A stretch of DNA of 64,000 nt from an uncultured Saprospiraceae bacterium (GCA_937928405.1 CALFWZ010000026.1:1-64000), one strand, 5' to 3'; counted from the stretch's first letter, positions 25,594-35,897 are shown. Numbers and translations: made by a program. Notes: a model not told the origin generated them from the sequence alone.

Positions 25594-26670
25594 ATGAAAA
25601 AAATAATTTGTTCACATTTATACAATGATTTTAGCGGAAGTCCTTTGGTGCTTTCTACCATCATAAAATCATTTAGAAAAAAAGGCTTACCCGTAGAAAT
25701 AATTACCTCTACAGAATCACCTGGATTTTTAACCGACTTAGATGCCAACATCATTTCTAATCAATATCAATTTGTAGATAATCGGTATTTGCGATTGGTG
25801 CGTTTCTTAATTTGTCAAGTAAAAATGTTCTTTCAAACTTTGCAATTTCGCCAAGAAGACGTGGTTATTTATGTAAATACCTTATTGCCATTTGGCGTGG
25901 CACTTGCTGGAAAACTCATGGGTAAAAAAGTCATTTATCATTTTCATGAAACCTCCTTAAATCCCATTATTCTCAAACGATTTTTAAAATGGATCGCTTC
26001 AATAACTGCTAGTGAAATTGTTTATGTGTCGGAATTTTTAAAAGCACAAGAAGGAATTCCCCAAGTTCCAGCAAAGGTCATTTATAATTGTCTGTCGGAT
26101 GAGTTTATCAATACGGCTAAATCAAATTTTGTAGAAAGGACGAATAACGAACCGTTCAAAGTATTAATGTTGTGTTCCTTAAAAACCTATAAAGGCGTCC
26201 TCCAATTTGTAAATCTTGCCGAAAAACTACCTGACATTAAATTTGATTTAGTTTTAAATGCCACCTCCGAAGAAATAAATACCTTTTTCCATAAAAATGT
26301 ATTACCTAAAAACCTGCGACTATTTCCGAAACAAAGTAACGTACACCCATTTTATAAAAGATCAAATTTAGTTATAAATCTTTCTCATCCAGAAAAATGG
26401 ATCGAAACTTTTGGTATGACCTTATTAGAGGCCATGCAATACGGGTTGCCCGTCATCGCACCACCCATAGGTGGACCGACCGAGATCGTCACCTCTGGAT
26501 TTAACGGTTATTTGATCGACCAAAGAAACGAACTTGAACTCATCAAAAAAATTGAAAAAATGGCGACTAATAAAAGGCATTATTTAAGTCTTTCTAAAAA
26601 TGCGATTCGGTATGTCGAGAAATTTAAAAAGGAGGATGTGGAAGAGCGGGTTTTGGGGTTGGTGGGTTGA
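25594..26670 (+). CDS. Glycosyltransferase family 4
   Basis: 358 residues. GT-B features are IICSHLYNDFSGSPLVLSTIIKSF at the N-terminus, KVIYHFHETS in the acceptor domain, and the donor-domain signature SHPEKWIETFGMTLLEAMQYGLPVIAPPIGGPTEIV. It is separated from the preceding cluster by a 129-bp gap holding a short repeat, so it may have its own promoter, but its family and position place it with exopolysaccharide synthesis. Sugar specificity is unknown. Confidence 0.87.
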   Translation: MKKIICSHLYNDFSGSPLVLSTIIKSFRKKGLPVEIITSTESPGFLTDLDANIISNQYQFVDNRYLRLVRFLICQVKMFFQTLQFRQEDVVIYVNTLLPFGVALAGKLMGKKVIYHFHETSLNPIILKRFLKWIASITASEIVYVSEFLKAQEGIPQVPAKVIYNCLSDEFINTAKSNFVERTNNEPFKVLMLCSLKTYKGVLQFVNLAEKLPDIKFDLVLNATSEEINTFFHKNVLPKNLRLFPKQSNVHPFYKRSNLVINLSHPEKWIETFGMTLLEAMQYGLPVIAPPIGGPTEIVTSGFNGYLIDQRNELELIKKIEKMATNKRHYLSLSKNAIRYVEKFKKEDVEERVLGLVG

Positions 26671-26705
26671 GTCTTAAAGGGTATTTTTTCTTTTAAATCA
26701 GAAAC

Positions 26706-28256
26706 TTATTCTTTTATACATCTACAAGAAAAACCTAATTTTTTATCATCTGGATACACAGATAATTTTTCCTCAATTTTATCAAAATGGAAAGCATAAG
26801 CTTGTTCTCTAAAATCACTCAATCCTTTTTCAGCTTCAGTAGAGGTCCAATAAATTCCGGTTGCAGATAGATTAGTAAATTCACCATGATAAAGAAAACC
26901 CGCTAAATTAGCATTAAAGCCCGCCGATCCATTTTGAATAAGAGCAGTATAACTATCCGAACTATTACCAACTTTTAACGCTCCATAATCATAACCTCCA
27001 TAACTAAAGGCAAATTTTTGAAATTCTTCTAACGTGGGTAACCTCCACCCACTTGGACATGCTTTCATTGCTTGGTCCCAATTGTAAAATTCTCCAAGTG
27101 TATCAATTGGTTTTTCTCCATCTGGCCTAAGGTTTATTTTTAGATTACTTAAAAAGTTTAAATTCTGACTCATCCAATAATTAGTATCTTTAGCAAGTAT
27201 GAATTGATATTCATTTTTATCTCTGATATCTGTAAACGATAAAATCACTGTCTCATTTATTTTTGAATTAGGCTTTCCCGTTTCTTCAGCACTACCTATT
27301 TGTTGGTTATCGATTGGAGGAGGACTTCCATTTATCGTTTTAAACATTAACCAAATTGATAAAATTGTTAAAATTGAACCAACTATTGGAATATAATAGA
27401 AAATACGTTTATTGAACGTTGGTACTCTTCTAGCAGGTGAAGTTGACGTCGATGTTTTAGGTGAAATGGAATTAGGCTTATAATTGTCTGATTTTTTTCT
27501 ATGAAATACAAATTCGCCCCCTTTGTCTTCAGGTATTGAGAGTGGATTATTTATTGGTCTTTATGTACCATTCGTTGCTTTTATTGTTTGATTTTTTACA
27601 TATTGGGCTAAATCAGACGCTGTTATGCTTTTTTCTGTTGTCCTTAATTTTTCTAAAATAGCTGTTGCAAACGGGCTATTTTCTCCTGGCTGCCCGTCCG
27701 AAGCAAACTCTTTCCGACCTGATGCAATTACATATCTTGATGGATCTTTCTCCAATGCAGCAGAAATATTCCGACGATTTATCAAAAATGCTCCAGCAAA
27801 ACAAGCATCTATAATTAACAAAGTATGGTGAGAATTAATTGCTCGAATAAATCGTATCAGTCGGTCATGCGATAAGTAATCGCCAACATTATCACTTCTA
27901 CTATCTGACATTATCCAGTAACTCTCTTTAAAGTCCTCATCATAGGCTCCATGGCCAGAATAATAAATGATTAAGTTATCATTGGGAGTAATCTGTTTAC
28001 TCAGTTTCCGAAAGGAGTCAATAATTACATCTTTTGTAGCTTCATCATTTTTAAAAAACAAAGTATTATCAAGTTTAAATTGATATTGGCTAAATAATAA
28101 CTTCATGAAATCATCGGCATCTTTGACAGCATTATTTAGTGGCGGACAGTTTAAATATTCATCAATTCCAATAACTAATAAATAATTATCACTTAATTTA
28201 TTGCTCTGTTCTTGTAGACTTTCCTTAAATCCAATTGATTTATTATTTTCATCCAT
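26706..28256 (-). pseudogene. Caspase-TM-FISUMP protein interrupted by an in-frame TAA
   Basis: One continuous frame of 516 codons is broken by TAA at 27561-27563 (codon 232). The part before the stop is a C14 caspase-fold protease with catalytic His102 (YSGHGAYDE) and Cys152 (IDACFAGA). After the stop the same frame continues without interruption: RPINNPL, a linker containing GGEFVFHRK, a basic/Ser-Thr stretch, a membrane helix (~281-303, YYIPIVGSILTILSIWL), and a FISUMP domain (WRLPTLEEFQKF; GFSCRCIK end). The TAA stands where a CAA glutamine would fit. It could be a real nonsense mutation, a sequencing error, or readthrough. If real, it releases a soluble caspase (27561-28256) from its membrane anchor. 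Confidence 0.8.
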
Positions 28257-28420
28257 GTTTTATAGTATGTTCATTACTAAGCTTTTTTGACTATGCAGGT
28301 TACCTTGTCGAACTTCTGATGAAACATTGTCCTTTTAATATAGGAGGTGTGGTATAAATATTCATCCGTTGTTATAATCAATCTTATTTTAAATAATTAA
28401 GAAATAATTATTTACTAGGT

Positions 28421-30292
28421 TCAATTATCGGTTATTAACAGGTCTATCATTCCAGGTAGATAAACATCAATTGGTTCTAAGCGATCCTTGTAAAATTCTC
28501 GAATATTCAACAGGTCGTCATATTTTTTATAACTTTCAGCAGCCAAAATAACTTTAAATTCTTTTTCAGTAATTTTATTAATTTTGTTTCTTAGGTATTC
28601 AATTCTATCACTTATTCCATTAATATGCATTGATCTACCAACATTTTCTCCGTTCATGTCAAAGCATTCTGCTCCAAGAAAAAGAACAACTTGAAGCCCT
28701 GGTTTCAATAGGCTTAATAAATAAGATTCATCTCCTGAAAAAGTATTTTTTTTAAAGTCACTATAACTTTTGTCAGATTTTAACTCAACTCTCATAAGTC
28801 TCGTATTTAACATTTCTTCGCCTTCTTTACTTGAGTTTAATAAAAATACTTTTGGTTCAAAATCATTATCACTTTTTTTTAACTCCTGAAATCCTTTTTT
28901 AATCATCTGGCGAACAGTCTTACTATACCCATGAATAATTAATAATGTATCTTTTGACTTTGCATTAGAGACGATATCAGTATCATATTTAATTACAAAA
29001 TTCTTTACAATTTTATTTCTTGCAGCCACAATTTTTCTGTGAAATAAAACAAAAAATTCTTTTAGAGGGGATATTTCATTACTCGCAATGGTGTTCAGGT
29101 CATTAGTTTTAGCATCTCTGATTTTTAAAAGTATTTCTTTTATTTTTTTCACTTTCTCATCATTATATTGATCACAAAAATTTATCGCTGCCTTATGAAG
29201 ATCAAAGCCGGAATGAGCATTACGTTTAATGTACATGAATTTTAATTGCTCACGGGCTTTTTTGTCTCCATTATCTGCTATTTCTGACAGAGCTTCAATA
29301 TAATTTTTCAAAGAAGAAGAAGTGGATAGATCATAAGCTATGCTATGAATAAAGTTATGGAGGCTTGTGAATTCAATTAGTTGAATTTGATATCCTATGA
29401 TTTCAATAATACTGTTGTGAACTCTTAAAGCTGCGTTTGCAAGACTATAAAATCTTTGCTGTAATTCAGGTCTGTCTCTTGGATTTAATGCTGAAATATG
29501 ATTAACCTCATTCCATATACTTCGATATTTTCTGAACAATTCTTCATAAATAGAAGGACTAAATTGAATAATATAATCGCATAAACTTCTTTGAGAGATA
29601 AGGTACTGTTCAGATATTAAAACTTTTAACTGAATAATATTTTGAAGATACCTCTGCTGTCTATTTTCAAATGATTTCATCAACTTTAGACTTCTATAAA
29701 TTAGTTCTTTGTCCTTTTCTGTTATGTCATAAAGGCTAGATTCAGAAGTTTGTCCAACACTACTTTGTTTTATTTCCTCAGCAATTTTAACAAGTCTACT
29801 GTTATTTATTTTGTGTTGATAACATAAACATATTTTCCATGTTTCATATGACAACAATCGAATTGCGTCTGAAAACGAAGCCCCTCCAACTGTTATATTT
29901 GCGTAGTTTTTTGGTGGCGTTTTTTTAAATAAAAAATAGTTCAATGAGGTCACAACGAATAAAAAAATTATTACCCAAAATATGATAATTGCCATCAGTT
30001 CAGGCACGGCGATTTCTCTTAACCAATCTATTCGTATTAACCCTAACCCGTTTTGAAGATATAATAATATTATAGTTAATAGAAAGGAAATAAATATTGA
30101 AACTAATGCTGTCCCATGAGTAACTGTTAGGGTTAATATGATATGTCTAAAGCGAACTTTTAACAGCCAAAAAAAACTTGGATAGTGATTAACATCTAAG
30201 AGATTTTTTAACCATTTCCATTTAAAATAATTTAATTTATTAAATATGTTATCAAAAGAAAGTTTTATTTTTTTGATGATATGCATGTTCAA
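28421..30292 (-). CDS. Membrane protein with C-terminal eIF2B-like (ISOCOT-type) domain, function unknown
   Basis: 623 residues. Two membrane helices (~55-80 and ~95-118) follow a basic amphipathic N-terminus; a long helical region spans ~140-430. Residues ~445-615 resemble the alpha/beta sugar-isomerase/eIF2B-like fold: LLIIHGYSKTVRQMIKKGF, KVFLLNSSKEGEEM, VVLFLGAECFDMNGENVGR and KVILAAESYKKYD. In eIF2B-type proteins these positions bind a nucleotide or sugar phosphate. The gene is 164 bp upstream of the broken caspase gene on the same strand. A signalling or stress-sensor role paired with the caspase is inference. Confidence 0.5.
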   Translation of the reverse strand: MNMHIIKKIKLSFDNIFNKLNYFKWKWLKNLLDVNHYPSFFWLLKVRFRHIILTLTVTHGTALVSIFISFLLTIILLYLQNGLGLIRIDWLREIAVPELMAIIIFWVIIFLFVVTSLNYFLFKKTPPKNYANITVGGASFSDAIRLLSYETWKICLCYQHKINNSRLVKIAEEIKQSSVGQTSESSLYDITEKDKELIYRSLKLMKSFENRQQRYLQNIIQLKVLISEQYLISQRSLCDYIIQFSPSIYEELFRKYRSIWNEVNHISALNPRDRPELQQRFYSLANAALRVHNSIIEIIGYQIQLIEFTSLHNFIHSIAYDLSTSSSLKNYIEALSEIADNGDKKAREQLKFMYIKRNAHSGFDLHKAAINFCDQYNDEKVKKIKEILLKIRDAKTNDLNTIASNEISPLKEFFVLFHRKIVAARNKIVKNFVIKYDTDIVSNAKSKDTLLIIHGYSKTVRQMIKKGFQELKKSDNDFEPKVFLLNSSKEGEEMLNTRLMRVELKSDKSYSDFKKNTFSGDESYLLSLLKPGLQVVLFLGAECFDMNGENVGRSMHINGISDRIEYLRNKINKITEKEFKVILAAESYKKYDDLLNIREFYKDRLEPIDVYLPGMIDLLITDN

Positions 30293-30885
30293 AATGGTTT
30301 TCTCTTTTTTGACTAATCTAGAATTCGCGAAAGAATACTGATTGGTTTATAAATAAGATGAAGTTAAGGTTATTCTAAAATTAAGAAATTCTACTTATAA
30401 ATATTTTCTTGATCTCAAATCTATATTTGATGAAATTCATTTTTTTCCCCAATATAAACTTAAGAAAAAAGAACTAAAAACAGCACTATAACTACATAAA
30501 AGTGAAAATAAGATAAAAACTCTTAAAAACCAATCAGCTCCAAGCAAAACACCCTTAGCAGTACTACTCAAATCTCATTTCTTTTAAACTTTTTCCAATG
30601 GAAATAATAAATCCATAGTTTACGCCACCGCCGATGGCAGCACCAAAGATGGGAATGAGTCTTCCGATGCCTCCTGCTCCGATTCTTAGTAAAATTTGTT
30701 TGGAGATTTGGATCAATACAATTTTTCCAACAGTGGCTCCAACTTCAATACCGAGTGAGATGGTAAGTATTAGTTCAACACCGTTTTTACTTCACTTCTA
30801 CTTTTAATGGATTCGCCGTAGGAATTAATTCTTCAGAAGTTCCCCTTTCTAGTGCCAATACATCTGACTTAATATTCTCCTGGAT
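30293..30885. other. Intergenic region with gene remnants
   Basis: About 590 bases with no intact gene. The left half (30293-30560) is very AT-rich and shows nothing recognisable. The right half has the EcsC-like remnant at 30564-30791. On the minus strand it also has an open stretch (30787-30885) encoding a C-terminal-looking peptide ending ELIPTANPLKVEVK, in frame with and just after the lyase stop. This looks like a graveyard of decayed genes between the caspase locus and the lyase. Confidence 0.55.
30564..30791 (-). pseudogene. Remnant of an EcsC-family protein (C-terminal fragment)
   Basis: A 75-codon open stretch without a start codon encodes a glycine-rich, hydrophobic C-terminus (IGRLIPIFGAAIGGGVNYGFIISIGKSLKEM) that resembles the end of EcsC-family proteins. 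It is preceded by a stop (30792-30794), and the rest of the gene is missing or in another frame. Too short to be functional; EcsC assignment rests on this single motif. Confidence 0.5.
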
Positions 30886-33480
30886 TTAACGAGCAATGAT
30901 CAAAAACTCTGAATGGAAGAATGCTTCTCCTTGTAAAACGAGCATATAGACTCCATTGGCGATAGAGGAGAGATCAAGGTCCGTCTCTAAGATGGAATCA
31001 CGAACCTTTCTATCCAATATTTTTTTTCCATCCATCCGGTAGATAGCAATTAAATCAACTTGGCTGATATTTTTCAAATGCAATAAGTCTTGCGCAGGAA
31101 TAGGATAGATAATCGGTTTATTGGCCAGCGCTACTTCCTCTGTATTCACTATTAATTCGTTACCATAAAATTCTATTTCTCCGATGGCGCTCCACACACT
31201 GGTACGGGTATTTCCTTGACTATTATATCTTCCATAACCCATTATTTTTACATAACGTGCTTCAACCGCATTCACTTCGTATTGGTTAAATTCTGTCGTA
31301 TTGGTGGCGGTAAATAATAGGTCTCCTGTGGTTGGTAGCACCCTAGAAAAATCGGCAGGATCGGTTCCGGTAGTTGACACCCAGAGTTGAAATCCGAATG
31401 CGTCTGATTTATTAGTGGTCGTATACTGCACTACATTAATCACATGTTTCTCACTTAAATCATAAATGACATATTCTCCATCACCTCGGTAATCTCCGGG
31501 AAGAATATCTCCATCATCGGCCGCCCAAACCGTACCATTGTCTTTGTCTAACGTATTTTTTGCGTAGTTGAATTTGTCTACGCCGTTTACTTCTTCTTTT
31601 GAAAAGGAATGAACCGTAACTTTATCGGTTGGCAAACCCGTCCCTATATTTATCAGGTCATACAAATCTGTCAAATCTGCTCCTTCCTGCGTGACCGTTA
31701 AGGTTCTAACAATATCATCGCCTCCTGGATCTTGTGAAAATGTTACTGTCCCCACTCTATTCGTCGTGGCTGTATTAGCAGTGACCGTGACCATAACATT
31801 GGCATTACCATTACCCGAATTTGGCGCGATAGCGATCCAAGGATCATTCGATATCGCCGTCCAACTTACATTCGCATTAACTGTAACTTCACTACTAGAT
31901 CCTCCTGCATCAAATATTGGTGCACTACTAACGGTCAATTGGTCATCAATGAGAATTACACAATCACCATCGGTAATCTGCGCTCCTAAATTATTTAAGA
32001 AACAAGCGCCCATTCCATATCCGACCATATCATCTGTCGTGGGTGTATAACCGCTTAAATCAGCACCTTTGCCTCCACTACCGATTCCTGAAAAATTAAA
32101 AATTTCACCATCAGAAGAAGCCGTAATTCCAGTCTCTAAGGTGAATCCTGCATTCGTCTCACCTAAATCGGTCCCAGTATAAACGTTTCCTGAATAGGTA
32201 ATGGAGGTGCCAAGATTGGCATAAGCGGTCGGCGTGTTTCCAGTGATCAGGTCGGATAGATTTGGGTTGCCTGCCGCAAAATAAATTAAGTTGTCTGAAA
32301 CTGTTCCAGTTGGATCGGTCGATCCTTTATCTGTATTATAAAACAACGGAGCATTTGTATTTACAATTGAATTCTTGTAAATATTGATGTTTTCAGATTT
32401 TTGATATCCATTTGAAACGCTAGTCGAAGTACAAGCTACCGCAGGATTGACACCACCTCCTAAAAAAGTAATCCCATTATTCCAGATCGCTTGATCGATC
32501 ACGGTAATACAATCTTGGATATAATTATTGGAGATAGTATGATCGCTATCCGTAATCCTAATTCCTCCGGTACCATCTACATTCTCTCCTAGAAAAAAAT
32601 TTCCATCTACCATAGCATTAGATCCATGACGAAGTACCAAAGAACCTCGACATCTTCTAAAAGTATTGTTGACATATATATTGCCTTTACTTTTATTGGT
32701 GATGATCTCATTTTCACCATCCGCCTCTACAAAATAATTATTGCTAACGATTACATGGCTATTGACATTTTGAAATTCACTCGTACCAATACGGATCGTT
32801 TCGCTATCTCCGGAATTACTTAAGGTATTATCAATTTTTTCGTATTTATAAAAATAATTATTGCTAATGCTATGCCCCACTATGGCACAAGGATCTTCTT
32901 CCGCGTTGTACTCATATTCGGCTAAGACTAAAGCACCAGCGCTTTGCTTATTCATAAAAGAACAGTTAAGCACCGAATTATAAGTACCATACAAAACAAT
33001 CCATCTATGCTTGGTGATTGAATTATTCGCCATATCGTCAATTACATCATCAGGATGTATGGCTAAGCCATCAATTGCACAATTTTGGATGGTACTATGA
33101 TTTGCATAATCGGTACCATCTCTAAATTGAATAAAATTGCTAGCCCCAAAACCTCCTTGCCAGTGAAATCCGTCCACCACAACATAATCTCCTCCAATAT
33201 TCATTCGTAACCCTCCGGTAAACTTAACGCCTCCTGGCGTTTCTGCCCTAAAAACGATGGGATTATCTAAGGTCCCATTACCCACAAAACTGATGCGCTC
33301 CTCGGTATTGTATATTCCATTTGCTAAAATGATTTCATCTCCTGGCACATAGGTTTGATCTTCCAATGCGGCTGGGTCAGAAATATTATAAACGGTTTGA
33401 GAAAATATTGGAATTGACCATGCTAATAAAATTAAAATTGGTACAAGCTTTTTCAATTTTGATGGGTATAAATTTTTCAT
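30886..33480 (-). CDS. Secreted PL6 polysaccharide lyase (alginate lyase / chondroitinase B type) with BACON, discoidin and T9SS type A domains
   Basis: 864 residues with a signal peptide (ends FSQ). Residues ~28-470 form a PL6 right-handed beta-helix. The catalytic pair falls at Lys263 (ITNKSKGN) and Arg284 (LVLRHGSN), both family-conserved, beside the calcium-site acidic residues (DGENEIITN). A BACON domain (~530-600), an F5/8 type C-like discoidin domain (~625-775) and a type A sorting domain (~790-864, IIYPIPAQDLLHL) follow. It should cleave uronic-acid polysaccharides, most often alginate, outside the cell by beta-elimination. It is not next to a SusC/D pair here. Confidence 0.9.
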   Translation of the reverse strand: MKNLYPSKLKKLVPILILLAWSIPIFSQTVYNISDPAALEDQTYVPGDEIILANGIYNTEERISFVGNGTLDNPIVFRAETPGGVKFTGGLRMNIGGDYVVVDGFHWQGGFGASNFIQFRDGTDYANHSTIQNCAIDGLAIHPDDVIDDMANNSITKHRWIVLYGTYNSVLNCSFMNKQSAGALVLAEYEYNAEEDPCAIVGHSISNNYFYKYEKIDNTLSNSGDSETIRIGTSEFQNVNSHVIVSNNYFVEADGENEIITNKSKGNIYVNNTFRRCRGSLVLRHGSNAMVDGNFFLGENVDGTGGIRITDSDHTISNNYIQDCITVIDQAIWNNGITFLGGGVNPAVACTSTSVSNGYQKSENINIYKNSIVNTNAPLFYNTDKGSTDPTGTVSDNLIYFAAGNPNLSDLITGNTPTAYANLGTSITYSGNVYTGTDLGETNAGFTLETGITASSDGEIFNFSGIGSGGKGADLSGYTPTTDDMVGYGMGACFLNNLGAQITDGDCVILIDDQLTVSSAPIFDAGGSSSEVTVNANVSWTAISNDPWIAIAPNSGNGNANVMVTVTANTATTNRVGTVTFSQDPGGDDIVRTLTVTQEGADLTDLYDLINIGTGLPTDKVTVHSFSKEEVNGVDKFNYAKNTLDKDNGTVWAADDGDILPGDYRGDGEYVIYDLSEKHVINVVQYTTTNKSDAFGFQLWVSTTGTDPADFSRVLPTTGDLLFTATNTTEFNQYEVNAVEARYVKIMGYGRYNSQGNTRTSVWSAIGEIEFYGNELIVNTEEVALANKPIIYPIPAQDLLHLKNISQVDLIAIYRMDGKKILDRKVRDSILETDLDLSSIANGVYMLVLQGEAFFHSEFLIIAR

Positions 33481-33789
33481 TTATTTTTTCTTATTAAAGA
33501 AGTTGTTAAAAAAATCCCTGTTTATTTTTTGCTAAGATCGTAATTTTCAGGCATTAATAAAAGCAAAGGCATGGAGCTGACTTTTGAAATATACGTTCAA
33601 ATAGTTCTAAGGAGTGCCTTTAGGAACAAATTCTAAATTAAGTAAAGGGTAAAATTGAAATGCCACGAAGTCACTAAGGATTTTTTCTTGTACTCCGTAT
33701 TTTTTTTTGGCTTTGGGATGAATCGCTCTGAGTTTAAATCTCCCTAAAATCGTAATAAAAAAACTAAAATATTTTAACAGTTTATATCA
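33481..33789. other. Intergenic region with half-copy of the TGCCACGAAG repeat
   Basis: A 309-base gap between the lyase start and the dipeptidase stop. It contains TGCCACGAAGTCACTAAGG at 33661-33679, related to the palindrome at 25496. The lyase promoter must lie near 33481-33600, but no promoter element is convincing by eye. No coding potential was seen. Confidence 0.5.
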
Positions 33790-34767
33790 TCACTCCCATT
33801 CCCTTAACAAAAAGTCTGTTACATTTTTATAGCACATATTGGTAGCTATTTCTTGACCAAAATTCGCTTCCATCCTAGCGTTGATTGCTGGGTAACAAGT
33901 GGCATCTTCATGCTCTTTAAAGAAAAATGGGATTCTTGATTGGTCAGGATGACTTTTAAGATAAAAATAATCTGCGCCATAACAGATGGCATGCTTGGCA
34001 CCAAGGTCAATTCCGTAGCCAATATGCTCTTGCAGTACTTTAGGGTTTTCGTTGTTAACAAAAGCTCTTAAAAAATTAAGACCAATTAATCCTTTTCTAT
34101 TGATTATTTCTTTTGCAATTTCATCTGGCAAATTGCGTGGATGATCAAAAACAGATCTATAATTTGAATGGCTGGCAAGAATAGAAACTTTGATATTTTG
34201 TTTAGCAACATAATTTAAAATATCATCCGCCAGTTGGTCGCTAGTATGTGAAAAATCAATCGCGATATTTTTATCATCCAGATAATCTATTAAAGCCTTT
34301 CCATCATTTTTTAATCCAACGGACGTATAATTTCCACCACCAAATCTATTTTCGGTATGATGGGTTAAACTAATGTAGAAAAGTTGACCTACGTTATTGA
34401 TGATTTGATCGAGGTTTTCAAAACCTTTTTTAAGGGGGATGTTTTCATCACAAAAAGCAGATCCACTTTCAATAGCGGCCAACATTCCGATTTGTTCCTT
34501 ATTATTTAAATCCTTGAGATCTTGTTTCTGGAGGACATACAATCGGTCTTCATTTAGGTTTAATTCATGAAAAATTTCACTTTGCTTGAGACCTAGTTGA
34601 TGACTGTTTGTCTGAGTTGGTGCAAACATGGCCATTACTTGTAATTTCACATTTCCTTCTTCCAAAAAAGGAATAGAACAACCTAATTCTTTATCGTCCA
34701 CCTTGGTATTTGGTTCTTTTAAATAATAGAGCAAATCACAGTGTAGGTCTATAATTGGTTTTTTCAT
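33790..34767 (-). CDS. Membrane dipeptidase family (M19) metallohydrolase
   Basis: 325 residues, cytoplasmic (no signal peptide). It matches the renal dipeptidase family: IIDLHCDLL (zinc ligands H8, D10), AAIESGSAF (bridging Glu), LTHHTENRFGGG, IDFSHTSDQLADDIL and LASHSNYRSVFDHPRNLPDE (His ligands), and GADYFYL near the C-terminus. It probably hydrolyses dipeptides, possibly those with D-amino acids; the true substrate is unknown. It stands alone, 68 bp downstream of the DUF1444-like gene on the same strand. Confidence 0.9.
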   Translation of the reverse strand: MKKPIIDLHCDLLYYLKEPNTKVDDKELGCSIPFLEEGNVKLQVMAMFAPTQTNSHQLGLKQSEIFHELNLNEDRLYVLQKQDLKDLNNKEQIGMLAAIESGSAFCDENIPLKKGFENLDQIINNVGQLFYISLTHHTENRFGGGNYTSVGLKNDGKALIDYLDDKNIAIDFSHTSDQLADDILNYVAKQNIKVSILASHSNYRSVFDHPRNLPDEIAKEIINRKGLIGLNFLRAFVNNENPKVLQEHIGYGIDLGAKHAICYGADYFYLKSHPDQSRIPFFFKEHEDATCYPAINARMEANFGQEIATNMCYKNVTDFLLREWE

Positions 34768-34835
34768 GAAGATTGTTTTTATAATTTGAATTAGGTGGTA
34801 TTAAGAGTTATTGCTCTCATGAAGCTTTTTTCTTA

Positions 34836-35849
34836 TTACCAGAATTTCCACCAAGGTTTCTCCTTAGGTTTAGGAGGATTTATTGGACTCCTATTTTGTG
34901 CTTCTGGATTTGAGGTTGTCTTTTCTTTATTGTTTTTACTGTTCAACTCATCTAGTTCGATTTCAATCGTTTCGGCAATCAACTGATCGTCACCATAGAA
35001 AAATTTCACTTTGAATTCTTCGCCCGACGATCTACCGATTAATTGAAAGACACCTCTTTCGCTTATATTCTTCGCCATCAGCTTAATTCGTTTGTCAAGA
35101 CTGTTTGTCAGTTGATGGAAGTTTGGGTTAATATGAAAATCAACTTTTCCATTGAAATTTTTAGGATCTTTCATGACATGTAGAATAATATTCTGAAAAG
35201 CCGCTTGAATCTGCTTTACCAATTCAGCCTCACTTTTATTACCCACTTTGGCTACAAAACCAATTTTTCCTTTTCCATCATTTTCACCTATAATTTCGGA
35301 CAATCCTTTTTCGTCTTTAGCTGCATCAGACACCTCCATTTTGCTCATCATTTCTATTTCACCGTTAACAAGATAAAAAAGAGAATCAGATATTGGATAA
35401 GTTGGCGCTTCTTGATATTGCTGCAGGGTTGCTCCGTATAGAAGGTCTTCTCCCTTTCCTTTTGCGACTACAGCCATTAATCCTTTCATCGGGATTCCTA
35501 CTACAATAGCATCTGAATCTAAATCTGAAGCAATTTTATTCATGTAATTTTTGTCTAGAATTTTCTCTGCTGCGTATTCATGTTCCAACATAGCAATTTT
35601 AAATCCTTTCGTTTCACGTATTTCATACGAAATTTCTAAGTTTTCAATATTTTTAATTGCCTGCTCTTTTGTTTCTTTATCTTCATGCTCAGTCTTTGAT
35701 TGCGAATATTCCATATAGGCACCTCTATCTTGTCCATACATTAATATTGGGCTCTGTTCATTTCCAAAAAGTTCATCAACAAACATTCCTCTTTGCTTTT
35801 GTCCTTCAAATTCTTGTCGATTTTTTAAAATTGGTAATAGTTGGTCCAT
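34836..35849 (-). CDS. DUF1444-like protein (YtpQ type), unknown function
   Basis: 337 residues, soluble. The middle (AIKNIENLEISYEIRET, YAAEKILDKNYMNKIASDLDSDAIVVGIPMKGLMAVVAK, PISDSLFYLVNGEIEMM) follows the pattern of DUF1444/YtpQ proteins. The C-terminal part is charged, then a proline-rich tail ends PWWKFW. No catalytic motif was identified. It lies in a run of minus-strand genes with a VOC-domain and a TPR protein, but gaps of ~50 bp or more make an operon uncertain. Confidence 0.45.
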   Translation of the reverse strand: MDQLLPILKNRQEFEGQKQRGMFVDELFGNEQSPILMYGQDRGAYMEYSQSKTEHEDKETKEQAIKNIENLEISYEIRETKGFKIAMLEHEYAAEKILDKNYMNKIASDLDSDAIVVGIPMKGLMAVVAKGKGEDLLYGATLQQYQEAPTYPISDSLFYLVNGEIEMMSKMEVSDAAKDEKGLSEIIGENDGKGKIGFVAKVGNKSEAELVKQIQAAFQNIILHVMKDPKNFNGKVDFHINPNFHQLTNSLDKRIKLMAKNISERGVFQLIGRSSGEEFKVKFFYGDDQLIAETIEIELDELNSKNNKEKTTSNPEAQNRSPINPPKPKEKPWWKFW

Positions 35850-35897
35850 ATCTTTCTGCTTTCTATTTTCTCAATAATTTTTAAAAAATAGCATACC

